A stretch of 64,000 nt of DNA from Phycicoccus jejuensis (GTDB lineage Bacteria > Actinomycetota > Actinomycetes > Actinomycetales > Dermatophilaceae): positions 124,001 to 188,000 of the forward strand of contig NZ_JOEE01000002.1 of NCBI RefSeq assembly GCF_000720925.1. The letters run 5' to 3'. The translations under genes and the position numbers were made by a program. Below, in pieces: positions 52,873 through 62,875 of the stretch (position 1 is the stretch's first letter; every line of letters begins with the position of its first letter). The notes beneath the pieces were generated by a model that worked only from the letters and a program-made list of their open reading frames with translations, did no database searches and was not told the origin of the DNA.

Positions 52873-54816
52873 TCACCCGCTCGTGCGGCACGGGAGGAGC
52901 CGGTAGAGCGTGAACGGCCCGACGGCCGTCACGCGCTCGAACCCGGTCGCGTCCGGGACGCCGTCGACCCCGTCGAAGGTCCGGCTCCCGTGCCGGTCCT
53001 CGTGGAAGGGGGATCCGCCGGTGACGACGTACCGGACGTCGGCCCGTTCGGCCGCCGCGCACACCGCGGGGTCGGTGGCGGCCTCGTCGAGGCGGTCCGC
53101 GAGCAGGATGCGGTCGGGGGTGATGCGCGTCTTCTCGGAGGCGAAGAGCACCTCCCGCCCGGTCAGCGCGTACAGGAGCGAGGTGCCGTTCCACGGGTCG
53201 GCGGCCACGACGCCGTCCCGCGGGATGGACCGGGCCAGCTCCTCGAGGCTCCTCGCCTCGCGCGCGGTGAGCAGGCTGTCCGTGCGCTTCGTCGGCTGGT
53301 AGTAGTCACGCACCCGCTGCGCGTTGTCCGCCAGGTAGTTGCCGGAGGTGAGCACCACGAAGACCAGGCCCACCGCCAGCGCCGCCGGCCAGCCCCGCCG
53401 GCCGAGGCGCGTGCGCTGGAGCCGCCGCGTACCGGCCACGAGCGCCGCGGTCGCGAGCACGACGCCGATGATCGGCAGCAGCGCGGCCAGGCGCGGCGGG
53501 TTGTTGTACCAGTACCCCGTGATGGCCCCGCCGAGCCTGCCGGGGTAGGACACCGACACGACGTAGAGGCCGACGAGCACGCCGAGCACCGGCGCCGTCC
53601 ACCGGGCACGGCGCTGCCGCAGGAGCACGACGAGCCCGGCCACGACGAGGACGGAGACCGTCCACTGCGCCGGCCACGAGCGGGGCGAGGCGAGCAGCGC
53701 CTCCCCCACGGCGCGGGCCGGCGTCATCTCCCGGTAGACGTTGGGGGCGGCGACGCTCGCGAGCACCGGGGTGAGGTACGGCCCGACCGCCCAGAACGCC
53801 GGGACCGCGGCGTACCCGAGCACCGCGAGCGAGGCGAGCACCGGATGCGCGCGCCCCGAGCGCCGCACCCACGCCGTGAGCGGCCACGCGAGGACCACGA
53901 AGGCGAGCAGCAGGGCCGCGACGAGCGCGTTCGGATGGGCGAGCGCCGTCCCGGCCAGCACCGCCAGCCCGGCGACGAGCCCGCGGACGCGACCCATCGC
54001 GTCGCCCAGCCCGAGGACGGCCAGGGCGCAGGCGAGGGCGGCGGGCACCATCGCGTACCCGAGGAGGTTGGGCCACAGGACGCCGTAGCCCATCATCCAG
54101 AACGGGAAGCTGCTGAAGGAGGCCGCGACGAGGGCGGAGACGACGAGGGGCAGCCGCGCGGCGCCGTGCACCTGACGCGCCAGGAGGACGCACCCGGTCG
54201 GCCAGATGGCGGCAGCGGCCACGAGGGCCACGGCGTTGGCCGCCGTGAGGACGTCCGTCCCGGTGAGGCGCACGACCACCGTCACGAGGTCGTGGAAGGC
54301 CGCGGGGTAGAAGCCCGTCCCCGCCGGCGAGTGGAGAGCCCCGGCGTGCAGGCTCGAGCCGTCACCGGTCTCGAGCACCAGCCGGATCGTGTTGAGGTGG
54401 AAGAGCGTGTCGGGCTGGTTGGGCAGCCCGTCCGGGCGCCCCATCCCCCACATCGCGGGCACCGAGACCGCGACGAGCCCGAGGGCGGAGGCGACCCACC
54501 CCCAGGCCGTGAGACGCCGGCCGTCGGCGTCACCACCGGAGACGGCTGCAAACGCGCGGCGCAGGAGGAGCCCGACGAGGGCGGCGAGCACCCAGCCCAC
54601 CCCGACCGTCAGCGCCACGACGGGCAGGGTCCACGACAGCCCGACCAGCTCGGTCACGACCGCCCCGACGCCCGTGACGGCCACGCCGAGGGGACCGGCG
54701 AGGCCGAGTAGGGGCAGCCCGCGCAGGCCGAGCAGCCGGCCCGCGACCCACCCCGGGAGGCCGCACACCAACCCCGCGACGACGAGGACCGGCAGGGCAC
54801 CGAACCACGCCGTCAT
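52873..54816 (-). CDS. Polytopic membrane protein, DUF6541-like
   Basis: A 647-aa protein with about 13 helices and a short soluble C-terminal domain (from about 500: TDSLLTAREARSLEELARSI, VAADPWNGTSLLYALTGREV). The loops PDTLFHLNTIR and GTGFYPAAFHDLV, and YNNPPRLAALLPI, fit the DUF6541/GT-C-like membrane proteins of actinobacterial surface polysaccharide loci. GT-C transferases have similar topology; an acidic pair near the first loop (QPDTLFH) could be catalytic. The start overlaps the stop of the GT2 gene by 4 bp, so they act together. Confidence 0.82.
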   Translation of the reverse strand: MTAWFGALPVLVVAGLVCGLPGWVAGRLLGLRGLPLLGLAGPLGVAVTGVGAVVTELVGLSWTLPVVALTVGVGWVLAALVGLLLRRAFAAVSGGDADGRRLTAWGWVASALGLVAVSVPAMWGMGRPDGLPNQPDTLFHLNTIRLVLETGDGSSLHAGALHSPAGTGFYPAAFHDLVTVVVRLTGTDVLTAANAVALVAAAAIWPTGCVLLARQVHGAARLPLVVSALVAASFSSFPFWMMGYGVLWPNLLGYAMVPAALACALAVLGLGDAMGRVRGLVAGLAVLAGTALAHPNALVAALLLAFVVLAWPLTAWVRRSGRAHPVLASLAVLGYAAVPAFWAVGPYLTPVLASVAAPNVYREMTPARAVGEALLASPRSWPAQWTVSVLVVAGLVVLLRQRRARWTAPVLGVLVGLYVVSVSYPGRLGGAITGYWYNNPPRLAALLPIIGVVLATAALVAGTRRLQRTRLGRRGWPAALAVGLVFVVLTSGNYLADNAQRVRDYYQPTKRTDSLLTAREARSLEELARSIPRDGVVAADPWNGTSLLYALTGREVLFASEKTRITPDRILLADRLDEAATDPAVCAAAERADVRYVVTGGSPFHEDRHGSRTFDGVDGVPDATGFERVTAVGPFTLYRLLPCRTSG

Positions 54817-56744
54817 CCGCCGTGCCGCTCCTGTCGCTCCTGTGGCTCGCGCCGCGTGACGGCGGACAGCGCGCGGCGCAGGCGCGAGCGCGGGGCCGGT
54901 GGGGACGAGACGTGCTTGACGGAGAAGAAGCCGGACTCGGTGCGGTAGAGCCGGTAGGGCGGCCGGTCCTCGACGACGGCGTCACCGAAGCGCAGGCGGC
55001 GGCCCGGCCCGGGGTCCGCCGGCGGCCCCTCGTGGAGGTGGAGGTCGAGGATGTCGCCGACGGACGTGCCGCGGACCGGGACCACGGCGCGACCCTCCAC
55101 CACCTCGACGACACCGTTGTCGGCGCCGTCGCGGTCACGCACGGTCAGGGAACGGGCGTCGACCCCGTCGGCCACCCGCAGGTCGAGGGAGAGCCGGTCA
55201 CCGTCCCAGGTGGCGCGGCGGACCTCGGGCGCGGCCGCCGGGGCGGGCAGCCGCACCGCCAGGGCGCCGCTCCCGAGGCGGGTCACGGCCGCGGTCCGCC
55301 CGGAGGTGTCGCACCCGGTGATCGGCAGCGCGGACGCCCCGTCCGCCGGCAGCGGGACGGCGAGGGACTCACCGAGGAGCTGGACGCGCACGAGCACCGA
55401 CCACGTCCCGTCCTCGAGCGGGGCCCCGAAGCCACCGATGGCCGGGTCGAGGTCGGCCTCGACGTGCATCCGCAGGGCCACCCCCTCCCCCACGTCGTGC
55501 TGCTCGAGCCGGACCGTCGTGGGCACCGGCCACTCGGTCGCGGCGGCCCGGTGCCGCACCGTCACCTCGGCCGTGCCGAGGTCGTCGGGCAGCAGGCGTC
55601 GCTCGTCGACCGGGAAGGTGACGTCGGCCCCGGGCACGTCCGGCACGACGAGGTCGCCGTCGTGCCGCCCGAGGAGGAAGGGGGCGCCGTCCACGTCGTC
55701 GAGCGCGACCCCGAGCACGAGGTGCAGCCGCTCGCCGTCCCACCGCACCTCGGCGAGCCCGACGCCGAAGGTGATCCGGGCGCGGAGCCGCTGGACGGCC
55801 TCGAACCGCGCCTCGTCCCCGGCCCGGAGGGCACGCACGCGCATCCGCTTGAGGACGGGCAGCCGGTCGTCGAGGTCCGCGGGGAACTGCTCGCGCACCA
55901 GGTCTCCCACCGCCCGGAACTGCGCGCGGCGCTTCTCCTCCGGGCGTTCGAGGTACTCCGCCGGGGACAGCCGCGAGAAGGCCTGCGCCATCGCGACGAG
56001 TCGCAGGCGGTCGAGGAGGGGGCCCGGGCCGGCCACCCGCTCGGCGACGCGGAGGACCTCGGTGTAGTGGCCCCAGTAGGACTCGGCGGACACGGCCGCG
56101 GTGGAGTTGTTCGAGCCGTCGCCGCGGTGGATCCACCGGTAGCAGGGGTAGTCCGCCACGACCGACACGACCCGGGCGCGCGGCAGGACCTGCGAGCTGA
56201 AGTGGTGGTCCTCGAGCCGGACGCGCCCCTCGGGGAAGCGGGCCCCGCAGTCGAGGAGGAACTGACGCCGGTAGAGCTTGTGCACCGTCCGGGACGTGAG
56301 GACGTCGCCCAGCGGGTCCGCGACCGGGAGGGTCTCGCGGGCCAGCGACCAGTACGGGGTGGGGCGCCCGGGCCGGACGAGCTTGGGGTAGACGACGTCC
56401 GACCCGTTGGCCCGACCGAGGGCGTGCATCCGCTCCAGCGCCTCGGGCAGGAGCTCGTCGTCGTGGTCGGCGAAGAAGACGTACTCCCCCGTGGCGCGGT
56501 CGAGGCCGATGTTGCGGGGGCGCCCGGGCCATCCCGAGTTCGGGATCGTCGTCACCGACCATCCCGGGCGGGTCGCGACGACCTCCTGCAGCCGCTCGGC
56601 GGTGCCGTCGGTCGAGCCGTCGTCGACGAAGAGGACCTCGAGGGCGTCGGCGGGGAGGGTCTGCGTCAGCAGGCTGTCGACGAGCCCGTCGATGTTCTCG
56701 CCGGGGTTGTACACCGCGACGACCACGCTGACCTGGGGCTGCAC
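54813..56744 (-). CDS. Family 2 glycosyltransferase with C-terminal extension
   Basis: A 643-aa protein. The GT-A domain fills about 1-230: VSVVVAVYNPGENIDGLVDS, nucleotide-binding FVDDGSTDGT, metal-binding DHDDE, and PNSGWPGRPRNIGLDRATGE. Conserved HHFSSQV and CYRWIHRGDGS follow. The rest is an all-beta region with internal repeats (VRWDGERLHLVLGVAL, ATWDGDRLSLDLRVAD) as in TagF/SpsA-like polymer enzymes. It should add sugars to a surface glycan with its membrane-protein partner. ATG at 56744. Substrate unknown. Confidence 0.92.
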   Translation of the reverse strand: MQPQVSVVVAVYNPGENIDGLVDSLLTQTLPADALEVLFVDDGSTDGTAERLQEVVATRPGWSVTTIPNSGWPGRPRNIGLDRATGEYVFFADHDDELLPEALERMHALGRANGSDVVYPKLVRPGRPTPYWSLARETLPVADPLGDVLTSRTVHKLYRRQFLLDCGARFPEGRVRLEDHHFSSQVLPRARVVSVVADYPCYRWIHRGDGSNNSTAAVSAESYWGHYTEVLRVAERVAGPGPLLDRLRLVAMAQAFSRLSPAEYLERPEEKRRAQFRAVGDLVREQFPADLDDRLPVLKRMRVRALRAGDEARFEAVQRLRARITFGVGLAEVRWDGERLHLVLGVALDDVDGAPFLLGRHDGDLVVPDVPGADVTFPVDERRLLPDDLGTAEVTVRHRAAATEWPVPTTVRLEQHDVGEGVALRMHVEADLDPAIGGFGAPLEDGTWSVLVRVQLLGESLAVPLPADGASALPITGCDTSGRTAAVTRLGSGALAVRLPAPAAAPEVRRATWDGDRLSLDLRVADGVDARSLTVRDRDGADNGVVEVVEGRAVVPVRGTSVGDILDLHLHEGPPADPGPGRRLRFGDAVVEDRPPYRLYRTESGFFSVKHVSSPPAPRSRLRRALSAVTRREPQERQERHGG

Positions 56745-56863
56745 TCGTCCTCCGTCCCGACCTCGCGCCGAGGGGGGCGCGAGGTGCCGTCCGCGCCGCG
56801 GACGCCGGACACGCTAACAGCCCGTGCGCCCCGGCCGAGGGCCTCCACGCCGCCGCGCGGAGG

Positions 56864-57406
56864 TCAGCTGGGGACGACCCAGCCGAGCACGGTGACGATG
56901 CCGATGACGGCGCACACGACGAAGAGCGCCGCGAGGATCCAGCCGATGACCTGGGCGCCGTCCACGCCGCCCGCCTCGTCGTCGTCCCAGGTCTTCTCGG
57001 CGTCCGGCGCCGTCAGCTCACCCGGTCGCACGAGCGGCTCCGGCGGCGCGTCGAGCTTCGGGTCGGCGACGAGGGCCTTGGTGCGCAGCGCCTCGATGCG
57101 GGGCGCGCGCGGCTCCTCGCGCACCGGCTCCGGCAGGGCGCGCCACATCGCGACGAAGTCGTCGCCGGACTGCTCGCGCCACGCGGCGACGGCGTCGTCG
57201 GCCTCGGGGCCCTTGACGCCGGCGGCGAACCAGATGGCCCCGGCCCGCGGCAGGTCGCCCATCCCGTGGAGGACGTGACCGAGGACGCGCAGGAGCTCGG
57301 GGTCGGCGTCCGTCTCGGCGTGCTCGAGCAGGAGGTCACGGGCCTTCCACGCACGGCCGTCGTCGACGAGCCGGCGCGCCTCGGCGAGGACGTCCGCGGT
57401 GCTCAC
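56864..57406 (-). CDS. DUF6584-like protein with C-terminal membrane anchor
   Basis: A 180-aa protein. Residues 1-70 form TPR-like helices (VLAEARRLVDDGRAWKARDL, VLGHVLHGMGDLPRAGAIWF), the pattern of DUF6584. A Pro/Asp-rich linker leads to one membrane helix at about 152-176 (GWILAALFVVCAVIGIVTVL). GTG at 57406. The gene lies alone between the glycosyltransferase and the ADP-ribosylglycohydrolase on the same strand. Function unknown. Confidence 0.8.
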   Translation of the reverse strand: MSTADVLAEARRLVDDGRAWKARDLLLEHAETDADPELLRVLGHVLHGMGDLPRAGAIWFAAGVKGPEADDAVAAWREQSGDDFVAMWRALPEPVREEPRAPRIEALRTKALVADPKLDAPPEPLVRPGELTAPDAEKTWDDDEAGGVDGAQVIGWILAALFVVCAVIGIVTVLGWVVPS

Positions 57407-57456
57407 GCCCCGAGTATGCCCCGCAGCGCCGCGCTGTCGCGGCTGGCGCGCAGGCG

Positions 57457-58431
57457 TCAGCCGCGCCGACCGACCCAGAGTTCCCGTGCGCCGTCGGCGA
57501 ACTCGTCGGCGAACTGCAGCAGCCTGACCCAGCGCTCCGGCACGGCCGTGGCGCCGTCGCGCGCCCCGAGCAGGCCGCCGGCGATGGCGGCGTTGCTGTC
57601 GGTGTCGCGGCCGATGCGCACGACGTCGACGAGCACGGGCTCGAGCGGACGGGGATCGAGGACGGCGGCGAGGGCGATGCGCAGCGAGTCGAGGACGTAC
57701 CCGCCGCCGTCGCCGGCCAGCCGCGCGCGCGCCTCGGCGAGGTCGGCCACCGACGGCCGCCCGTCGTCCGCGAACGCCTCGACGACCCCGTCGACGCCGA
57801 GCCGCTGCGCGGTGGCGAGACCTGCGGCCACCGCGTCGGCGGCCCCGGTGCCGTCGACGAGCGCGGCCGCCACCTCGACGTACGCGGCGCAGGCCGCCGT
57901 GCACCGGGGGTCGTCGTGGGTGACCGCCGAGATCTCCACGGCCAGGCGGACGCGGCGCGCGGCGTCCCGCTCGGCGAGGGCCGTCGGCAGGCAGCGCATC
58001 AGCGAGCCGTTGCCCGCCTGCCCGGGGCCCGAGCCGGCACGGCGGGGGTCGCCCGAGGCGCGGTAGCGCGTCAGGCCGGTCCGGGTGGCGCCGCCGACGT
58101 CGCGGGGCGGGATGCCGGGGGTGCGGCCGGGCCAGCGCCCCTCGAACCAGTCGAGCATGTGGTCGGACGCGGCGCGCACGACGTCGTCCGGTCCCTCGAG
58201 GTGGGCCAGCAGCACCGCCCGGGTCAGGTCGGTGTCGTCCGTCGCGTGGCCGGCCGGCCACGCGAACGGCCCGCCGCCGACGACGTCCCACAGCCCGTCG
58301 GGGTACCGGGCGCGGATCTCCTCGCGCGAGGAGAACTCGACGGCCGCGCCGAGGGAGTCGCCGGCGTGCACCCCGAGCAGGGCCCCCACGGCGCGCTCGA
58401 CCCCGTCCGCGTCCTGCTCGGCCGTGACCAT
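57457..58431 (-). CDS. ADP-ribosylglycohydrolase family protein
   Basis: A 324-aa cytosolic hydrolase of the DraG/ARH fold, removing ADP-ribose from proteins or small molecules. Metal-binding motifs: ATDDTDLT near residue 63 and [17 protein letters not shown] near 277, with [10 protein letters not shown] in between. All expected Asp residues of the two-metal site are present. ATG at 58431. It has no partner ADP-ribosyltransferase nearby. Confidence 0.92.
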   Translation of the reverse strand: MVTAEQDADGVERAVGALLGVHAGDSLGAAVEFSSREEIRARYPDGLWDVVGGGPFAWPAGHATDDTDLTRAVLLAHLEGPDDVVRAASDHMLDWFEGRWPGRTPGIPPRDVGGATRTGLTRYRASGDPRRAGSGPGQAGNGSLMRCLPTALAERDAARRVRLAVEISAVTHDDPRCTAACAAYVEVAAALVDGTGAADAVAAGLATAQRLGVDGVVEAFADDGRPSVADLAEARARLAGDGGGYVLDSLRIALAAVLDPRPLEPVLVDVVRIGRDTDSNAAIAGGLLGARDGATAVPERWVRLLQFADEFADGARELWVGRRG

Positions 58432-58568
58432 CCGCGCTCCCTCCGGTGCCGGGCGACCCCGGGCGGCCGCGACGTCTCGTCACCCTAGGCCGACGGGGAT
58501 CCGCCGGACGGGCGAGACGGCCCTCACCCACCCGGTGGTTGCGTCGGTTACCCGCTGGTAGCACACTG

Positions 58569-58584
58569 GTGAGCAAGCGCTCAC
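58569..58584. promoter_or_regulatory. Candidate operator in the acyl-CoA dehydrogenase promoter
   Basis: GTGAGCAAGCGCTCAC has inverted arms GTGAGC/GCTCAC. It follows a TTGCGT...CACACT promoter-like pair (58539 and 58562, 17-nt spacing) and so overlaps the likely start of transcription. One mismatch from the reverse complement of 34851-34866. A TetR-family regulator of lipid use is the likely binder. Confidence 0.55.
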
Positions 58585-58610
58585 TTTGCGACGTCCCCGG
58601 GAGGACCACG

Positions 58611-60482
58611 ATGGGTCACTACAAGAGCAACCTCCGCGACATCGAGTTCACCCTCTTCGAGGTGCTCGGCCGCGGCGAGGTCCTGGGCAGCGGCCCCTAC
58701 GCCGACCTCGACGCCGACACCGCCCGCGAGATGCTCAAGGAGATCGCGCGCCTCTCGGAGCACGAGCTCGCCGAGTCCTTCGCCGACGCCGACCGCAACC
58801 CGCCGGTCTACGACCCGCAGACGCAGGCCGTCACGATGCCGGAGTCGTTCAAGAAGTCCGTCGAGGCCTACCGCGAGAGCGGCTTCTGGGCCATCGACCT
58901 GCCGGCCGAGCTCGACGGCACCGTCGCCCCGCCGAGCCTGCGCTGGGCGGCCAACGAGATGCTGCTGGGCTCCAACCCCGCGCTCGCGATGTTCGCCGCG
59001 TCCTACTCCTTCGCCAAGCTGCTGTACCTCATCGGCAACGACGACCAGAAGAAGCTCGCCCGCTGGATCGTCGAGAAGGGCTGGCACTGCACGATGGTGC
59101 TCACCGAGCCCGACGCCGGCTCGGACGTCGGCGCCGGCCGCACCAAGGCCACCCAGAACGAGGACGGCACCTGGACCATCAGCGGGGTCAAGCGCTTCAT
59201 CACGAGCGCCGAGTCCGACATGGTCGACAACGTCGTGCACTTCGTCCTCGCCCGCCCCGAGGGCGCCGGCGTCGGCACCAAGGGCCTCAGCCTGTTCATC
59301 CTCACGAAGTACGCCGTCGACCTCGAGACCGGTGAGCTCGGCGAGCGCAACGGCGTCTACGTCACCAACGTCGAGAAGAAGATGGGCCTGAAGGTCTCGA
59401 CGACCTGCGAGCTGACCTTCGGCGGCGAGAAGCCGGCCGTCGGCACCCTCTTCGGCGACGCGCACGACGGCATCGCGCAGATGTTCCACGTCATCGAGAA
59501 CGCGCGGATGATGGTCGGCACCAAGGCGATCGCCACGCTCTCGACCGGCTACCTCAACGCGCTCGAGTACGCCAAGCAGCGCGTCCAGGGCGCCGACCTC
59601 ACGCAGATGACCGACAAGTCGGCGCCGCGCGTCACCATCACGCACCACCCGGACGTGCGCCGCTCGCTCATGCTGCAGAAGGCGTACTCGGAGGGCCTGC
59701 GCGCGCTCGTGCTCTTCACCGCGAGCCAGCAGGACGTCGTCGACCAGCACGTGCTGACCACCGGCGAGCAGACCTTCGAGAAGGGCTCGGCCGCCGACGT
59801 CGCCAACCGCGTCAACGACCTGCTGCTGCCGATCGTCAAGGGCCTGGGCTCGGAGCGGGCCTGGGTGCTGCTCGGCACCGAGTCGCTGCAGACCTTCGGC
59901 GGCTCCGGCTTCCTCCAGGACTACCCCGTCGAGCAGTACGTCCGCGACGCGAAGATCGACACGCTCTACGAGGGCACGACGGCCATCCAGGGCATGGACT
60001 TCTTCTTCCGCAAGATCGTCCGCGACAAGGGCCAGGCGCTGACCCACCTCGCGACGCAGATGCAGGAGTTCGCCAAGGACCTCGGCCTCAACGGCGGGCG
60101 CCTCGACCGCGAGCGCGAGCTGCTCGGCCAGGGCGTCGAGGACGTCCAGGGCATCCTCGGCTACATGGTCGGCGAGCTCATGAAGTCCGACCCGCGCCAG
60201 GGCGGCGAGCTGCCCAACCTCTACAAGGTCGGGCAGAACACCACCCGCCTCCTGCTCGGCGCCGGCGACCTCGTCGTCGGGTGGCTGCTGCTGCGCCAGG
60301 CCGCCGTCGCGCTCGACGCGCTCGAGGCCGGCGCCGAGGGCCGGGAGAAGGACTTCTACGAGGGCAAGGTCGCCGCGGCGAAGTTCTACGCCCGCCAGGT
60401 CCTGCCCCGCCTCTCCGCCGAGCGGGCCATGGCCGAGGCCAGCGACAACGACCTCATGGACGTGCCCGAGTCCGCCTTCTGA
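58611..60482 (+). CDS. Acyl-CoA dehydrogenase (FadE-like, long form)
   Basis: A 623-aa flavoenzyme performing the first step of beta-oxidation and passing electrons to ETF. The long form with N-terminal extension [20 protein letters not shown] and a C-terminal domain resembles mycobacterial FadE5. FAD/substrate motifs [15 protein letters not shown] and FITSAESDM are present, and the catalytic base is E454 in [12 protein letters not shown] at 58611 with GGGAGGA at good spacing. Monocistronic, ended by a strong hairpin. A shared operator links it to the FeS oxidoreductase at 34887, which could receive its electrons via ETF. Confidence 0.95.
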   Translation: MGHYKSNLRDIEFTLFEVLGRGEVLGSGPYADLDADTAREMLKEIARLSEHELAESFADADRNPPVYDPQTQAVTMPESFKKSVEAYRESGFWAIDLPAELDGTVAPPSLRWAANEMLLGSNPALAMFAASYSFAKLLYLIGNDDQKKLARWIVEKGWHCTMVLTEPDAGSDVGAGRTKATQNEDGTWTISGVKRFITSAESDMVDNVVHFVLARPEGAGVGTKGLSLFILTKYAVDLETGELGERNGVYVTNVEKKMGLKVSTTCELTFGGEKPAVGTLFGDAHDGIAQMFHVIENARMMVGTKAIATLSTGYLNALEYAKQRVQGADLTQMTDKSAPRVTITHHPDVRRSLMLQKAYSEGLRALVLFTASQQDVVDQHVLTTGEQTFEKGSAADVANRVNDLLLPIVKGLGSERAWVLLGTESLQTFGGSGFLQDYPVEQYVRDAKIDTLYEGTTAIQGMDFFFRKIVRDKGQALTHLATQMQEFAKDLGLNGGRLDRERELLGQGVEDVQGILGYMVGELMKSDPRQGGELPNLYKVGQNTTRLLLGAGDLVVGWLLLRQAAVALDALEAGAEGREKDFYEGKVAAAKFYARQVLPRLSAERAMAEASDNDLMDVPESAF

Positions 60483-60560
60483 CCCGCCCCACCCGGCGAT
60501 CCCCCGACCCCGGGCCCGGCGCGCCTGCCCGGAGCACGCGCCGCGCCCGGACCCACGTGA

Positions 60561-60600
60561 CGACGGGCCCGTCCCTCCTCCAGGAGGGGCGGGCCCGTCG
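60561..60600 (+). terminator. Terminator hairpin after the acyl-CoA dehydrogenase
   Basis: A stem of about 18 bp with one G-T pair (arms CGACGGGCCCGTCCCTCC and GGAGGGGCGGGCCCGTCG), about 80 nt past the stop. It can serve the convergent DUF6458 gene too. Confidence 0.75.
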
Positions 60601-60638
60601 GGCGTGCTGGGTGCCGGCGTGGCCGGGCGGCACCGGCG

Positions 60639-60893
60639 TCAGCGCGGGTCGATCTCCGTGCGGTCGACGCGGGTGCCGGTGTTGGGGTCGACGTGGCTCT
60701 CGCGGGTCGTCGTCACGCGGCCGCGGCGGCTGCCGGCCTGCATGACGAAGGACAGGAGGATGGCGAGGACGCCGCCCGCCATGAGGATGTAGCCGATCAT
60801 CTCGAGGTCCAGGCCGGCCACGCTCTGGTCGCCGACGGCGAACGTGAGGATGGCGCCGAGGACGAGGAGGAAGATGCCGAGTCCGATGTACAT
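60639..60893 (-). CDS. DUF6458-like small membrane protein
   Basis: An 84-aa protein with two membrane helices (YIGLGIFLLVLGAILTFAV and IGYILMAGGVLAILLSFVMQ) and a polar tail (RESHVDPNTGTRVDRTEIDP). The helix-loop-helix with VAGLDLEMIGYILM is typical of DUF6458, widespread in actinobacteria and of unknown role. The ATG at 60893 has AGGAG 7 nt upstream; an earlier ATG would add 12 residues of linker without support. Confidence 0.85.
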   Translation of the reverse strand: MYIGLGIFLLVLGAILTFAVGDQSVAGLDLEMIGYILMAGGVLAILLSFVMQAGSRRGRVTTTRESHVDPNTGTRVDRTEIDPR

Positions 60894-60998
60894 GGGGTCT
60901 CCTGGGTCAGGGGGTCGGCGGGCGGTCATCCCGACCGTACCTGTTCCGACCTGCGCCGTCGAAGGTTTGTGCAGACTTCGTCGATGCCGGGCAGCGGC

Positions 60999-61178
60999 CT
61001 ACTGGCCGCCGCCACCACCCAGGCCCGGGCCGTTGTGGGTCATCCGGGAGGCTGCCGCCTCGGCGCCGTAGGGCGCGTCGCCGGTGAACTCCGAACGGGT
61101 GCCCGTGCCGCGGCGCCGGCGCTCGAGGACCACCCCGAGCACGACGACCAGGGCCAGGAGTCCGATGATCCACCACAT
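60999..61178 (-). CDS. 59-aa single-pass membrane microprotein
   Basis: A small frame from ATG at 61178 to TAG at 60999. It begins MWWIIGLLALVVVLGVVLER (one membrane helix), followed by RRRR, a polar segment with SEFTGDAPYGAEAA, and a Gly-rich end. A GGAG lies about 9 nt before the ATG, and codon use matches the genome. Positive charges after the helix predict the C-terminus inside. Such short proteins are frequently missed in annotation. Function unknown; it lies between DUF6458 and the FAD-linked oxidase on the same strand. Confidence 0.7.
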   Translation of the reverse strand: MWWIIGLLALVVVLGVVLERRRRGTGTRSEFTGDAPYGAEAAASRMTHNGPGLGGGGGQ

Positions 61179-61265
61179 GGCGCCACTCCACTTCCGGCGT
61201 CCGGTGCCTCCGGGCTGCCGTGCCGTCAGGGTCGCACGGCGTGGCGCGGCTGTCGAGGCATCCGG

Positions 61266-62645
61266 TCAGACGAAGGAGCCGGGGTTGAGGATGCCCTGCG
61301 GGTCGAGCGCGGCCTTGACGCGGCGGTTGAGGTCCATGACCTCGGGACCGAGCTGCGCCTCGAGCGAGCCCTTCTTGAGCCGGCCGACGCCGTGCTCGCC
61401 GGTGATCGTGCCGCCGAGGCCGATGGCGGCGTCCATGATGTCGCCGAAGGCGAGGCGCGCCCGCCGCTCGGAGTCGGCGTCCGTCGCGTCGTAGACGATC
61501 GCCGGGTGCGTGTTGCCGTCGCCGGCGTGCGCGACGACCGGGATCTCGACCCCGTGGCGCTGGCCGATGGCCTCGATCTCGGCGAGCAGCGCCGGCAGCT
61601 GCGGCACCGGCACGCCGACGTCCTCGGGCAGGACGGCGCCGCGCGGCTCGAGCGCGGTGAAGTGCACGCGCCGGGCCTGGACGAACATCTCGGCCTCGTC
61701 GGGGTCGTCGGTCGCGACGACCTCCTTGGCGCCGGTGACCTCGCAGGCCGCGACGATGGCCGCGACCTCCTCGGCGCGCGAGGCGCCCGGGGCATCCGAC
61801 TGGATGAGCAACAGGGCGCCGGCGTCGCGGTCGAGCCCCATCGGCTGGTAGTCCTCGACGGCGTTGATCGAGGCGCGGTCCATCAGCTCGACCATCGAGG
61901 CGCGGACGGTGCGGCCGAGCTCGATGACGGCCGCGGCGGCGTCGGCGACGGTCGGGAAGAGCGCGACGACGGTGGAGCGCGGCGCCTGCGCGGGCACGAG
62001 CCGAAGAATCGCCCGGGTGACGATGCCGAGCGTGCCCTCGGAGCCGACGAAGAGCTTGAGCAACGAGAGGCCGGCGACGTCCTTGACCCGCTTGCCACCG
62101 AGCGTCACGAGGGTGCCGTCGGCGAGGACGACGTCGAGACCGAGGACGTAGTCGGTCGTCACGCCGTACTTGACGCAGCAGAGGCCGCCCGCGTTGGTCG
62201 CGATGTTGCCGCCGATCGAGCAGATCTCGAACGAGCTGGGGTCCGGCGGGTACCAGAGGCCCTCTGCGACAGCGGCGTTCTTGACCTCGACGTTGAGCGC
62301 ACCGGGCTCGACCACCGCGACGCGCGCGGCGGTGTCGATCTCGACGGCGCGCATCCGCTCGAGGCTGAGGACGATGGTGCCGTCGACGCCCATCGAGCCG
62401 CCGGACAGGCTCGTGCCGGCTCCGCGGGGGACGACGCCGATGCGGTGCTCGGTCGCCCAGCGCAGGGTCTGCTGCACCTGCGCGGCGTCCTCGACACGGA
62501 CGGCGGCCAGCGGCGTGCCGGCGCTGGCGTCGTGCGTCCAGTCGTGGCGGTACTTCTCGAGCGCGGCGGGGTCGGTGGTGACGACCCCCGGCGGGAGGGC
62601 CTGCGCGAGCTCGGCGACGGCGGCTGCGGTGACGGCGGCGTCCAT
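61266..62645 (-). CDS. FAD-linked oxidase, GlcD/D-lactate dehydrogenase family
   Basis: A 459-aa flavoprotein oxidising a 2-hydroxy acid such as glycolate or D-lactate. The FAD-binding PCMH fold shows VVPRGAGTSLSGGSMGVDGT, PPDPSSFEICSIGGNIATNA and LFVGSEGTLGIVT. The C-terminal half shows VVAHAGDGNTHPAIVYD (metal-binding His) and GEHGVGRLKKG near the end. ATG at 62645. No GlcE/GlcF partners are adjacent, so it probably works alone or with a CCG-type FeS protein encoded elsewhere. Confidence 0.92.
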   Translation of the reverse strand: MDAAVTAAAVAELAQALPPGVVTTDPAALEKYRHDWTHDASAGTPLAAVRVEDAAQVQQTLRWATEHRIGVVPRGAGTSLSGGSMGVDGTIVLSLERMRAVEIDTAARVAVVEPGALNVEVKNAAVAEGLWYPPDPSSFEICSIGGNIATNAGGLCCVKYGVTTDYVLGLDVVLADGTLVTLGGKRVKDVAGLSLLKLFVGSEGTLGIVTRAILRLVPAQAPRSTVVALFPTVADAAAAVIELGRTVRASMVELMDRASINAVEDYQPMGLDRDAGALLLIQSDAPGASRAEEVAAIVAACEVTGAKEVVATDDPDEAEMFVQARRVHFTALEPRGAVLPEDVGVPVPQLPALLAEIEAIGQRHGVEIPVVAHAGDGNTHPAIVYDATDADSERRARLAFGDIMDAAIGLGGTITGEHGVGRLKKGSLEAQLGPEVMDLNRRVKAALDPQGILNPGSFV

Positions 62646-62698
62646 GCCCCTTACCTTCGCACGGCGTCGCCCTCCCCGCGCCCCCGCACCTCCCTCCC

Positions 62699-62821
62699 GG
62701 AGTCGAGTGCGCAAGTGGCTGCCCCGGCGACCGCCGGCGCCCTCGACTGCACCGGCCCGCCGCGTTCCCCGGCCTCGAGGGCGCACGTGGCTGTCCCAGC
62801 GACCACTTCCGCACTCGACCC
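62699..62821. repeat. Type D palindromes, pair 2 (inverted relative to each other)
   Basis: Copies at 62699-62748 and about 62772-62821. The first runs GGAGTCGAGTGCGCAAGTGG to CGCCCTCGACT; the second starts with the other arm (CCTCGAGGGCGCACGTGG) and ends CCACTTCCGCACTCGACC. They sit between two divergent genes, so not all type D copies follow stop codons. Confidence 0.8.
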
Positions 62822-62875
62822 CGGGGCTGTGGAGAACCTCACGGCCCTCCCGGCAGATCGCGGCAGAGTCGGCGG

